Of a stretch of 64,000 bases of DNA, positions 1-8,562 are shown piece after piece. The position numbers and the translations under genes are program-made. Below the pieces are notes generated by a model, which did not search any database, was not told where the DNA came from, and was given only the letters and a program-made list of their open reading frames with translations. Position 1 is the stretch's first letter. The number at the start of each line of letters is the position of its first letter. The stretch is taken from contig OX438750.1 in the NCBI GenBank assembly GCA_949316235.1, positions 1,750,501 through 1,814,500 of the forward strand, given 5' to 3'. This stretch comes from Oegoconia quadripuncta (lineage: Eukaryota; Arthropoda; Insecta; Lepidoptera; Autostichidae).

Positions 1-685
1 ATTTTAGGATGAAATAAGAACTGTCATCGCTAATTTTAGACGGGACCTCCAGACGTGCCACTTAAAATTAAATTGTATGTAAATACGTCAATTTGAATAT
101 GGTTTGAATACTAGTTGTCAAAAATGGAACGTAGAGACAAAAAATGAAAAAATATTATTCTCTAACCGTGGTCATTCCTTTTGCGCTTGCTTAAATGTAT
201 CTGGAATGTGCTCCGCTGTCTTTTGTTTGTGTTCTATTGTGTTCTTGTGCTCGCTTATCATCAAATGATAGCACAGATAGCAGTAAATTGTCAAATGCCG
301 CGAAAATTATGTAAAATGTGGAGAGAAAGTTGAAAATTACAAAAAATAAATATAGTAAACGTGTGTAAGATCTTAACAAAGTAAGATTTAATCATAAAAA
401 GTAATAAAATATGGAATTAATATCGATATCATTCATTCATTCGGTCACATGATTTTTAAAATGGTAACACACATCCAATTCAACCTATCCAAAACTTAGC
501 CCACCACAGACAACTTAGCCGGTGTTTAAAACCTTTCTTAATTTAGTTGGATGACCGTTTTGGAATAACAAATGGTTTAGCTAAGATTAAAATCCGCGTA
601 AAATTTAGGAATTAGTTTTAGTTTTAGCTTTAGACGATGGGCGCCAGAATTAGGTCCACTGTCGGGCTAGCTCTATTTTGAAACG
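1..685. other. No recognisable feature
   Basis: AT-rich sequence without a convincing open frame, splice-flanked exon or repeat shared with the rest of the window. It probably belongs to an intron of the minus-strand PLCE1 gene or to its downstream part. Confidence 0.5.
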
Positions 686-769
686 CCATTGGGGACTGGC
701 TATCTTATCTCTGACAACCGGAACACAACAGTGCTATTAACATTAACATTGCTGTTTGGCGGCAGACTT
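686..769 (-). repeat. SINE-A fragment
   Basis: Internal piece of the tRNA-derived SINE-A family (complete copies at 43994-44312 and 33724-34053), recognisable by its 'ctatcttatctctgacaacc' and 'cttggcggcaga'-like segments. Both ends are missing. Confidence 0.75.
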
Positions 770-779
770 AGGCCCGTAT

Positions 780-986
780 TAATAAACGGCTTCGCCTGCC
801 TGGAGTCTTATTACGGATGTTTCATTTGTTCTTCCCGGGACTTTATCGGGATAAAAAGTATTCTTTTAATCCGGGGTATATTCTACCTATATACCAAATT
901 TCATCCAAATCCGTTCATCCATGTCGCCGTAATAGAGCAAACAAACAACACAAACATCCGAATTTTCGCATTTATAATATTAGTTA
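780..986 (+). repeat. Conserved lepidopteran LINE-type 3' repeat
   Basis: Holds 'accaaatttcatccaaatcc' and 'catttataatattagtt'-like ends, a repeat I associate with RTE-like retroposon tails common in Lepidoptera. Other copies lie at 13790-13920 and, doubled, at 46372-46690. It ends exactly where the TIR element at 989 begins. Confidence 0.6.
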
Positions 987-1324
987 TACAGGGTGAATTT
1001 TTTAAGTGGGCCTGGATGGTCAAATCCAAAACTATGAGGAATAGCGAAAATTATTCAAGGGAGCCTCTGGCCTGATTTTGATGAAAACTAAAATTGCATC
1101 ATTGGATTTTTGAAGAATTAATATTCCAAGCGAATCCGATGATTTTGAAAAAAAAAATACACATTCTGTATTGTTACACCATTCGATAGTGTCGCTAATA
1201 AGAAACGTATTCTGGGAAGTAATGACATACGGTAAACTTAAGGAAAGTTCTATTCTTTTATATTTCGCGATATTAAGTGATAATACGAATTGTTGAAAAG
1301 TATCTGTTACATTAGTAATTAAAC

Positions 1325-1437
1325 GGAACCTGAAACCATTTGCACACCTGCATGCAGGTTGAACTCATTGTGGACGAACTATACCTAACATCTCTTTTAC
1401 TGTGTTCTGGCAAATAAACTATTTGTATTTGTATTCA
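1325..1437 (+). repeat. LINE-d 3' end
   Basis: Shares the 3' segment 'ctgcatgcaggttgaa...ctggcaaataaa' with the longer LINE-d copy at 48425-48712 and ends in a (TTTGTA)-like tail. Only the 3' UTR survives. Confidence 0.55.
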
Positions 1438-1575
1438 AGTTCACAGTAAAGGAAAAAAATGTGAACATTTCAAATTAGAATGTAGGTAGATAGATAATTT
1501 GTTTATTTGTCACTAAGCACATTGCACAATGATAACAATTTGTAATGCCGAGAATAGTGTAGTTAGTATTATGGG

Positions 1576-1921
1576 CTTAGATTAATGATTGGTCTCCGCG
1601 CCGCTACGACTAGATACCGTCGGCGTACTCGAAAAATGCGGCAACAAATACTACGCCGTATTCGGCGTACCCGCGCCAGTCACGCCACAAGTTCAAATTT
1701 CAAATTTTGGTTTAAGACTGAAGCAAAATGCCGGTTTGCGTAGTCAAACTATGTAATAACAATACTACAAAAAACAAGAAAGATACTGGCATCACATACC
1801 ACCAGTAAGTACTGTATAAATCTACACACTACAATATTGAGTTGCCGCATTCAGGAACCTGTTTTTTCTTCATAGTGCGGTATCTAGTCGTAGCGGCGCG
1901 GAGACCAATCATTAATCTAAG
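1576..1921 (+). mobile_element. Nonautonomous P-superfamily element (346 bp)
   Basis: Perfect 44-bp TIRs (1576-1619 and 1878-1921, beginning CTTAGATTAATGATTGG) are flanked by an exact 8-bp target duplication ATTATGGG (1568-1575 and 1922-1929). The interior keeps a start codon and the first residues of a THAP zinc finger followed by a splice donor. An 8-bp duplication plus a THAP first exon is the hallmark of the P-element superfamily; hAT elements share the duplication length but normally lack THAP. The perfect TIRs suggest a fairly recent insertion. Confidence 0.8.
1728..1804 (+). pseudogene. THAP-domain first exon remnant inside the P-type MITE
   Basis: ATG at 1728 opens MPVCVVKLCNNNTTKNKKD, followed by a GIT motif and then CCA|GTAAGT, a consensus splice donor at 1805. 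The MPxC..xC start followed by basic residues and G-I-T is how THAP C2CH zinc fingers begin. In P transposase this domain binds the element's ends. The rest of the transposase is deleted, so only about 25 residues can be made. It may still act as an ectopic exon or donor site in the host intron. Confidence 0.65.
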
Positions 1922-1984
1922 ATTATGGGAATAAAAATTCTAAAATGTCACTTATTATGTGCTGTAGGGACTAAATGTAAAGTG

Positions 1985-2310
1985 CCATAAGTCAAAAAGT
2001 CAAAAAATATTTATTTCGTAGGATAAAGATTATCACTTGAAAACGTCACATTTTTATCTTAATATTAAAATTATTCACATTATTGCTCATTCGCAAAGCA
2101 GACTCCCCAGAGAAGAACGAGCAAGAAACTCAAGGGTTGCTCTTTTAATAAAGTTTGGGTTACAATTATATTATATTGTATAATTAGGCTGAATATCGCC
2201 GAGCGGTCTATGTCCATGTTTGCTTATCATCCAGATAGTCAGAAATTTTATAATAGCCTTTGGTAAATAATGTCTGTATGACATCAAGCTGTGGAAATAG
2301 CTAAAGTTAA
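1985..2310 (-). repeat. LINE-b 3' end, internally deleted
   Basis: Carries the LINE-b tail (AAAGTC repeats at the left) and the C-terminal codons, then jumps at about 2280 to a more upstream LINE segment ('gacatcaagctgtggaaata', compare 15602). It lies within the TIR element 989-2512. Confidence 0.65.
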
Positions 2311-2516
2311 ACAAATATGTTAAGTAAATTGACATAAGATAAATAAAAAAAAATCTTTTGTTAAAAATGACCGTATGTCATTACTTCTCAGAATTCGTTC
2401 CTTATTAGCAACACTATCGAATGGTGTAATAATAAATAACAAATAATAAAATTTAGCTGTTTCTCATAGTTTACGATTTGGCAATCAAGGCCCACTTAAA
2501 AAAATCACTCTGTATG

Positions 2517-2605
2517 CGTTTATCCGTTATATATTATCCATAGTACAAGCCTTGCTTAGTTGGGGACTATATGATTGGTGTACGCGTCCGAAACATTTAT
2601 TATTA
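2517..2605 (+). repeat. SINE-B fragment (3' half)
   Basis: Matches the 3' half of SINE-B ('ccatagtacaagc..tgcttagtt', 'gattggtgta'). The tRNA-like head is missing. Confidence 0.75.
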
Positions 2606-2689
2606 TAAAAAAAAAACTAGGACTGCATTTAGCAACTCAGTTGCATGATAGTTTTACAAGTATCATAGGATTGCTATTACAAAACTAAC

Positions 2690-2930
2690 TTGTCGTTCTC
2701 TTGTCTCTTTCTGAACAAGGTCTAACCTGTAAGAGTAAGCAGGCAGCAGAAAGTGCACCGTCCTGTTGTCACTGAGCGTTCTACCGTACACCAGGGATAT
2801 CACGTGGGGACCCTGAGGGCAAGTTTCCAGGCCGTGCCTCTTAGCGCTCGCAGTCAGCTCTGCTATATCCCGGGGTTCTAGCAGCTTGCCGCCAACTCGC
2901 ATGTCTTTTACGCATTGAAGGTCGATGAAG
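2690..2930 (-). CDS. PLCE1: PLC-epsilon exon: PH-like segment
   Basis: Phospholipase C epsilon hydrolyses PIP2 to IP3 and diacylglycerol at membranes under Ras, Rap and G-protein control. This exon encodes about 80 residues starting FIDLQCVKDMRVGGKLLEP and containing HVISLVYGRTLSDNRTVHFL. From memory of the family, this corresponds to the segment just before the EF hands in vertebrate PLC epsilon, where a similar V-K-D, LLYG and DNR-xHF pattern occurs. The acceptor is TCTTTCCAG before 2930 and the donor is CAA|GTTAGT at 2690. The first base completes the GG left by the exon at 3320, and the exon leaves phase 0. It is the most downstream exon here; the catalytic X/Y domains must lie beyond coordinate 1. 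Confidence 0.75.
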
Positions 2931-3118
2931 CTGGAAAGATAATAAAAAACATGAGCTCAGTCAATCAACTCAACCTCAACCAATGTCAGACGAAGCCATA
3001 GGCCATTATAAGTGTTATTTCAGGGCCTTACAGATATAATGTAAGTACTAAACCTGTATTACTATAAAGTTGACATGAGCAATACCTCCAAGCCTTGCTA
3101 AAAACTGAATTAAAAATA

Positions 3119-3210
3119 AGTTTTTTTTATGTACAACGGGTTAGCACTTCACCTCAATCACATCTGATGTTAAGTGAAGATCAGGTGTGATTGAAGTCAA
3201 GTGCTATGCA
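3119..3210. repeat. SINE-A tail, folded back on itself
   Basis: Reads as the inverted SINE-A tail ('tttttttatg..caacgggtta', 'gatgttaagtgaaga'), immediately followed by the same tail segment in direct orientation ('caggtgtgattgaagtcaag'). The result is a small hairpin of SINE tail sequence. Confidence 0.55.
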
Positions 3211-3305
3211 ATGCAATGCAATGCAATATTGCAATACAATACAATACAGCATAGCCCAGCACAACACAACACAATACAAATACACTTTATTGCACAACAG
3301 AAAAG
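3206..3305 (-). repeat. (CAATA)n stretch and R15 LINE tail
   Basis: A tract of GCAAT then ACAAT pentamers leads into 'aatacactttattgcacaac', the 3' terminus of the R15 retroposon, which ends in (TATTG)n on the other strand. It lies 15 bp from the splice donor at 3320. Confidence 0.6.
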
Positions 3306-3319
3306 GAAAGAGTACTCAC

Positions 3320-3449
3320 CCTTCTTCGGCGACTACCCCCGCTTCGCTGTCATGCGTCAAGTTGGTCGTGTATTTGAGAGGTATCACCTCCTCAGGGTTG
3401 TAGGAGAGGCTCACTTCGGGCTGCTGGACGTTTTCTGATGGGGTTTCAC
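3320..3449 (-). CDS. PLCE1: PLC-epsilon exon: linker before PH-like segment
   Basis: An open frame of 42 codons plus partial codons encodes PSENVQQPEVSLSYNPEEVI and then a stretch ending SEAGVVAEEG. The acceptor ATCAACAG precedes 3449 and the donor GG|GTGAGT follows 3320. The two trailing bases join perfectly to the next exon (EEG then FIDL). The exon needs one base from its predecessor, but the visible upstream exon (5074-4860) supplies two. Either an exon of length 3n+2 is missing between them or another acceptor is used. It is too short and low in complexity to identify alone; the assignment rests on its neighbours. Confidence 0.7.
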
Positions 3450-3599
3450 CTGTTGATACAATTTATAAAATTGAGATTATAGAGATGTTATAGTGGAAAC
3501 CTTGGGTCCATGAGGAGGAAAAATTAGCAAAGGAGTTATCAACGGGTTTGGTCGATATCTCCAGCGATAATATGGCTGGGAGTAATCTCTCTCAACGCA

Positions 3600-4470
3600 T
3601 TAGAGAGGTAACGCGCCACGGCACCGACTTAAATGACTTTTCTTAATTTATGTTGGTAGTTTTATGTTTGTTCCGACCTTAGTTTTGTGTGTAGTAATGA
3701 CAAATTATAAAGACTTTTTGTATGAGTCGCTACAGATTTGTCGCATGTATAGTTGTTTATGAGACTAGTAGTTTTAGCTAATAGAAATCATGTACCATAG
3801 ATAGAAAGAAGCTACAACAGGTTTGTCTTATAATGGTTGGCGCCCAATGTGGGACTCGTAATTTGTAGTGGAAAAGAAGCGACTTTTAATCGATCTAAAG
3901 AAGGTAGATCACAAATTAGTCATACAGCCGTGGGTGGTGAGACTTACAATACTACGAAGAAGTAGTCCACTGATTTAAATAAATAAATAAAAAGAAAAGG
4001 GCATTTATTCATCACAAAATTAATTAACAAAGTAAATAAAGCAGAAAAATTGAGATGAAATGGTAAGCTCCGCAAACTGCTGATTTTCGTTTAATTTGTT
4101 GTATTGCCGTTGGCGCCCACTTTGGGACACCCAATTTGAGGTAAAAAGAAGCCATATTCAATCAATTCTCTTGTCGAATAACTTATAAGTGTTTTAGTGT
4201 AAAACTGTAAACTTATAATTGTAAATAAATAAATAAATAAATAAATAACGGAGAACAGGTAAACAATAGATTTGTTGGAAAACTCTTGGCGCCCACAGTG
4301 GGACTCGTAATTCGAAATAAAGAGAAATTACATTTCCGCGAGTAGAAAAATGGTATTTGTTGCATAGCTGTTGGCGTCTATTGTCATGAATCATGGTGGA
4401 GATGCAAACTAATATAGGATCACAAATTTGCAGAGGCCGGGCGTGTAGCGGGACATAAGGTTCAGTTAAT
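3600..4470 (+). repeat. Decayed LTR-element region with repeated tRNA-Lys primer-binding-like motifs
   Basis: The motif GTTGGCGCCCAnnnTGGGAC occurs near 3838, 4109 and 4287, with a degraded form near 4371. Each is preceded by a similar AT-rich run ('acaacaggtttgt' type) and followed by '(tcg)taattt'. TGGCGCCCAACGTGGG is complementary to the 3' end of a tRNA-Lys, the usual primer of some LTR elements. A further copy is at 58400-58500 on the other strand. No coding sequence accompanies them. Confidence 0.45.
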
Positions 4471-4859
4471 TTGTTTGATTGTTTGAAAACGCTGTATTGT
4501 ACAAAAGATTTTCCTAATACAATGCAAAAGGGCTGACTTCAGTTGAGTGTATGCGCTATGCTGTTGCACGTACAGGCTTATTTTGAGGCGTCTTATAGGT
4601 TAGAGGTAAACAGCGTTTACAGTTTTCTGTCTAATGAAAGAGAGGTGCGCAATACTTAAACTAAACAAAATAAAACAACATGTGATCCGTTCCTGTAATA
4701 ACACTTGCTCTTGAGCAGCCGCCTCTGATTTATCGAACATATCCTCTAATGAAAACTAATTGCGTGTATGCGATGAATTTTCGGAAAAAAGAGGAAAGAA
4801 TGTCTAGTCAACCACATATTAAATTAAGAAAAGTTACGTCCGTACTAACTGGTACTTAC

Positions 4860-5074
4860 CGTGTTGCGTATGGGGGCGATGCGCGGTCCGACACCAAGTG
4901 AGTAGTGCGCAGGCGCGCTCCAAACGTAGCTGTGCTAGAGTGCCGCCCCACTCCGCTTCCCCCACCACACATGCTGTGCCGTGGTGCATTATCTGAGTCA
5001 AAGTAGATCTTTATTGCTTTTTTTTGTGGAAAGACGGCTAGATCTCTAGCAGCGTCATCAACGTGAAAAGACAT
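4860..5074 (-). CDS. PLCE1: PLC-epsilon exon: linker region
   Basis: Encodes 71 residues starting MSFHVDDAARDLAVF and running through KKAIKIYFDSDNAPRH and SATFGARLRTTHLVSDR-like text to SPPYATR. The acceptor GGCGACAG precedes 5074 and the donor ACG|GTAAGT follows 4860. Entry is phase 0, matching the phase-0 end of the exon at 13144. Exit leaves two bases (CG), which does not fit the next visible exon. A run of eight A on the coding strand is a possible slip site but the frame is open through it. The sequence matches no known domain; Gly/Ser/Arg richness suggests a flexible, possibly phosphorylated linker. Confidence 0.6.
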
Positions 5075-5299
5075 CTGTCGCCTATTAAATCAAGCTTCTC
5101 AGTTCTCACGTATATTATATCATAGTTTTAGCGGGTAGTGTTATTCCTCTATGGTTTTAGGTAACTAGGTAAAGTTAATAAACGTGTTTCACACTAATTA
5201 GATCCTTGAAATTCCTTAGATTACAGGTGCAATTAAAAAATAAAAGCTGTCAATGTCTTAGGTGTTAGCTATCGTAAACTTTTATGAAGTTGCATTTAT

Positions 5300-5520
5300 A
5301 TTTATTTCTGGAAATGTGCATTCCGAGTTTTGAAGTTTAATAACGGCATAATATTGATGGCGTACAAGTAATGGGACGTGTAAATTAAAGTGCTTAACGA
5401 AGCTTTCGGGTACCCACACGATGTCGCCAAAATCTTCCGCAAAGCATTCTGTCACTTCACGGAAGAATTGCTAGAGAAGACTAGGCTGTATGGGCTCAGA
5501 TTCCTTTGCCTTCCAATATG
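5300..5520 (+). repeat. Diverged R5 retroposon copy
   Basis: Roughly 80% similar to the middle of the R5 copies at 12629-13030 and 50398-50793 ('aacgaagctttcgggt', 'ccgccaaaatctt'-like segments). It lacks both ends. Confidence 0.55.
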
Positions 5521-5976
5521 GTTTCATTAGGAAATCGGAAGCTAGGAAAGCGCTTATTACACTATCCTAAATGAAGCGACGAATTCAGCATACATTGCTG
5601 GTGGAAGTAACGATATTTGAATTAACTAAAGCAAGCCTCCCAGCAATGTATGCCAAATTAGCCGCTGCATTTAGGATGAAAGTAGTGCGGTTGGGATTTT
5701 CCAATCCACTAAATCAGAATCTAAGGCCCGTATTTATAAACCATTCACAAGATTGAGAACAGTCTCGTGATCGGTCTCAAGTAAACGTGTTGATTAATAA
5801 ACCTAACTTGAGACCTGAAAAGTACGTGCATACTCAAGCAGTACTCACTTGAGAGGTGCACGTATTAATAAACGAAACTCAAGTCTACCAATTATTCGCC
5901 GCTAAAGCGAATACTTGCGAAGTGATCTCAGCTGAGTAGACCTCAATAGTTATAAATTAGCACGGAGCGTGAGATA

Positions 5977-6300
5977 TTGGTGTCGATTCGGATGTACAAC
6001 GAACTAACTAAATTTAAAGCAGATACATCCTTTTCTAACACTATTAACATGAAAGGGACGACTATAAATTAAGGCCTGTCAAATTAAGTTAAGAGCTGTC
6101 AAAACAAGTCGCTCCATAGTATTTTAATCGTGACGTCGCTAGGTGTACACCTAATATTGATAAAGAAGTGCTTGTTTTGATCCTTTAACTTAATTTGACA
6201 GGACTTAATTATATGTCGTCCTTTTCATGTATTAGTGGTTAGAAAAGGATACATATAATTTAAATTTAGTTAGTTCGTTGTACATCCGAATCGACACCAG
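5977..6300. mobile_element. Palindromic MITE R8 inserted in R7
   Basis: TIRs start TTGGTGTCGATTCGGATGTA and extend, with mismatches, through 'gaactaactaaatttaaa' and the GGATACAT / GGGACGAC blocks, so that most of the roughly 320 bp folds into one hairpin. A related copy is at 33392-33569. The right tip carries the retrotransposon's CCAG target site. Confidence 0.65.
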
Positions 6301-6431
6301 TGTAGTGTATGTATACGTAGAGTCTACACCTGTATGTGTAACCCATTTATATGTTAGATAATACTACAATAAAGCCAGTCTATCATCAATATTCGGTGTG
6401 TTCCTTTCGGCTCATCAGTCCCATCCTCACA
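6301..6431 (+). repeat. 5' LTR
   Basis: 131 bp, begins TGTAGTGTATG and ends CCTCACA; base-for-base identical to the 3' LTR. An AATAAA at about 6368 can serve as polyadenylation signal. It is very short for a gypsy LTR. Confidence 0.92.
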
Positions 6432-6450
6432 TGGCGACCCTGCCAGGATC
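6432..6450 (+). other. Primer-binding site, tRNA-Arg-like
   Basis: TGGCGACCCTGCCAGGATC starts directly after the 5' LTR. It is complementary to a tRNA 3' end reading GGGTCGCCA, as in tRNA-Arg, the primer known for mdg1/412 elements (whose site begins TGGCGACC). Confidence 0.7.
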
Positions 6451-6623
6451 GTGAGTGTCGTGTGACCGGCGACCGCCCTATATGGCGCGGCGCCCGCTCC
6501 GCTCGTGCCGCCCGAAGGCACTTGTTACTATGTGTCATGGACCAATCTATTTTTAGCTACGAAACAAAGAACACAATTAAAACGTATTTTTTAAATCTAT
6601 AAAAAAAAAAAAAATCGTGTATT

Positions 6624-6953
6624 ATGTGTCAATCACATGTGGAAAAAGAAGAGGTGATTCTCCCGCAAAATGCTGCCGGAGGAGGCTCTAACTCAGCATC
6701 TGTATTACAATCGCACATAAGTGTGACAAACACCTTACTGATTGTCATAGCGATTATCGTCGGCATAGCAGTATTAGTTGGCCTCTGCTACCTGTACAGA
6801 AGGAGCCAGAAAAAATGGATGAGGCGAGAAATTAACCGTGCATCTTATATGAGATCATTCATGTGGCGGCGACAGCCAGCGTTCGAGACTCGTCATCAGC
6901 ATCAAGGTGACGGAGTAAGGTTCGAAGTTCCAAGGTCGACTAATGAAAAGTAA
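6624..6953 (+). CDS. Leader ORF: 109-residue single-pass membrane protein of the retrotransposon
   Basis: An open frame from ATG 6624 to TAA at 6951-6953 lies between the 5' LTR and gag. Residues about 34-56 (TLLIVIAIIVGIAVLVGLCY) form one strong transmembrane helix. A polybasic stretch follows directly (YRRSQKKWMRREINR), and the remainder is hydrophilic. The N-terminal part is Gly/Ser/Asn-rich without a cleavable signal. By the positive-inside rule the basic C-terminus should be cytosolic. It is not gag, pol or a typical env. Small ORFs before gag have been noted in this lineage, but I do not recognise this protein. A membrane anchor, viroporin or assembly role is speculation; it could also be captured host sequence. 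Confidence 0.55.
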   Translation: MCQSHVEKEEVILPQNAAGGGSNSASVLQSHISVTNTLLIVIAIIVGIAVLVGLCYLYRRSQKKWMRREINRASYMRSFMWRRQPAFETRHQHQGDGVRFEVPRSTNEK

Positions 6954-7347
6954 ACCCTTAACGTTCCAGAAATAAGTGCCGATCCGTTAAATTAGTAGAA
7001 GTGTAATCTCAGTGCGCGTATAATGTTATAATTACGTGAGCTCATATAATCGTGTTTTTTTTTTTAATTTGTAAGTAAATATATAAACTGAACATTTTGG
7101 GACATTAAAAACATCTTGGGGACTTTAAAAATAATTTAGTGACCTTGACCCGCCCAGCCCGTACTTATGGAACCATTTACGGAAGTTATATACCTACAGC
7201 ATTCCGGTAAGACAAACCCAATGTAACTATTAATAATTCACATATGGAAAAGCATTTAATTCTTCTTTAATCTGATATTTTTGATATTAAACATTATTAT
7301 TATTATTATTATTATTATAAACTCTCAATTGTTGAAAGCAGTATGTA

Positions 7348-8562
7348 ATGGAAAAAGAGTTAAGTTCAATATTTGACGATTTAAAATATATTCGAACTTA
7401 TCTAATAAAAAAAGGTCAAGAACGATACAAAGGTAATATTCGACAAGTTAAGTATAATGAGGCTCAAAACATTATTACCCACTTTTATGAAGTAGAAAAT
7501 AATATTGCCTTATTAGTTAATAAAGGTGAGCTATCTTCCGAAACGATTACTTTTGTGGATGAGTATAGAATTCATATAAAAAAATTATATGAAGATATTG
7601 TGAAGTTATGTCTCAAGGAAAATCCTAAAGAGCTTGATACTAAGGAAATTATTATTAATCAGTCAAAACAATCTAACGAAATGGAGAAATTTGATATGAG
7701 AACAGCGGTATCTTTGTTACCAATGATGGATGGTAAGGAAGATACAACTAAACAGCTGATCAATGGCATTGAGATGTACGCATCTTTGTTGGACGATAGT
7801 AGTAAAATGTTATTAATAAATTTTGTGTTGAAAACACGGTTTTCAGAAGCCGCAAAGTTGCGTATGTGCTCAGCTTACGTGTCAGTCGGTGACCTTGTCA
7901 AACATATGCGTCAAAATTTATTAACTAAAAAGTCATACACATCCTTGCATTCCCAATTACTAAAGTGCACGCAAAATAGGCAGTCGATAGATAAATACGG
8001 AACTGACTTAGAGAAATTATTTACTGATTTGACAATATCACAGGCTGATGGAAACACAGACAGCTACAATGTGCTGCTCCCGCTAAATGAAAAATTAGCT
8101 ATAAAAAGGTTTTGTGACGGATTAACTGACCAAAGGTTAAGCACCATTATTGCGGCCCGCAACTACGGGTCCCTCAAGGATGCTATCCAGGGTGCCAAGG
8201 ACGAGGAGCTATCAGCTCTTCCTTCAACATCTACCGACCCCAGCATGATGCATATGCAACGAGGATTTCGTGGAAGAGGTAGGTCGTTTCCGCGAGGATT
8301 CATCAGGCAAAGAGGTAATAACTTTAATTTTTATAGAGGTCAGGATCAGGGTGCCGTTTACAAGCACTCGCCACGCACTTACTATCGAGGATCAGATCGA
8401 GGGGTGTATCATAATAGCCGAGGTAGGTATAGTTCAAATTACGTACATAAACCTCGAAAAAATATAAATATCATGGCTTCAACGGAAGAAGAACCAGAGG
8501 TACAATGTGAGTTCGAAGACCACCCAGAAAGCGAAACACTGAATCATTTTTTTCGTTCCTAA
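7348..8562 (+). CDS. gag: Retrotransposon Gag (404 aa)
   Basis: Structural protein expected to form the cytoplasmic particle that packages element RNA. An uninterrupted frame runs from ATG 7348 to TAA 8560-8562. The first 290 residues are helical and charged, as in gypsy capsids. The tail (about 305-375) is rich in Arg-Gly repeats (RGFRGRGRSFPRGF) with aromatic residues and has no CCHC zinc knuckle, so RNA binding is probably by the RGG-like region. The end overlaps the pol frame by 20 nt. The frame is intact and could be functional. Confidence 0.85.
   Translation: MEKELSSIFDDLKYIRTYLIKKGQERYKGNIRQVKYNEAQNIITHFYEVENNIALLVNKGELSSETITFVDEYRIHIKKLYEDIVKLCLKENPKELDTKEIIINQSKQSNEMEKFDMRTAVSLLPMMDGKEDTTKQLINGIEMYASLLDDSSKMLLINFVLKTRFSEAAKLRMCSAYVSVGDLVKHMRQNLLTKKSYTSLHSQLLKCTQNRQSIDKYGTDLEKLFTDLTISQADGNTDSYNVLLPLNEKLAIKRFCDGLTDQRLSTIIAARNYGSLKDAIQGAKDEELSALPSTSTDPSMMHMQRGFRGRGRSFPRGFIRQRGNNFNFYRGQDQGAVYKHSPRTYYRGSDRGVYHNSRGRYSSNYVHKPRKNINIMASTEEEPEVQCEFEDHPESETLNHFFRS

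Larger units (their letters stand above)
989..2512. mobile_element. TIR DNA transposon remnant (CAGGGTGA ends), TA target
   Basis: The left end reads CAGGGTGAATTTTTTAAGTG and the right end is its near-exact inverse; both are flanked by TA. A second inverted block ('gatagtgtcgctaataag' and its complement) lies 190 bp inside the left end and 90 bp inside the right end. This fits a Tc1/mariner-type target and ends. No transposase is left. The interior is filled by later insertions: a LINE-d tail, a P-type MITE and a LINE-b tail. A second copy of this family hosts the nest at 55415-56533. Confidence 0.6.

Noticed and set aside
4699..4746. Candidate missing PLCE1 exon reading DMFDKSEAAAQEQ
   Set aside because: Protein-like, but the phases do not fit the exon before it and the donor (CAA|GTGTTA) is weak.
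6351..6602. 83-codon frame starting inside the 5' LTR
   Set aside because: Overlaps the LTR end and primer-binding site; an identical start exists in the 3' LTR without a continuing frame.
6624..6953. Calling the leader ORF a viral fusion or ion-channel protein
   Set aside because: Only the general layout (one helix, basic flank) is similar; there is no sequence evidence.
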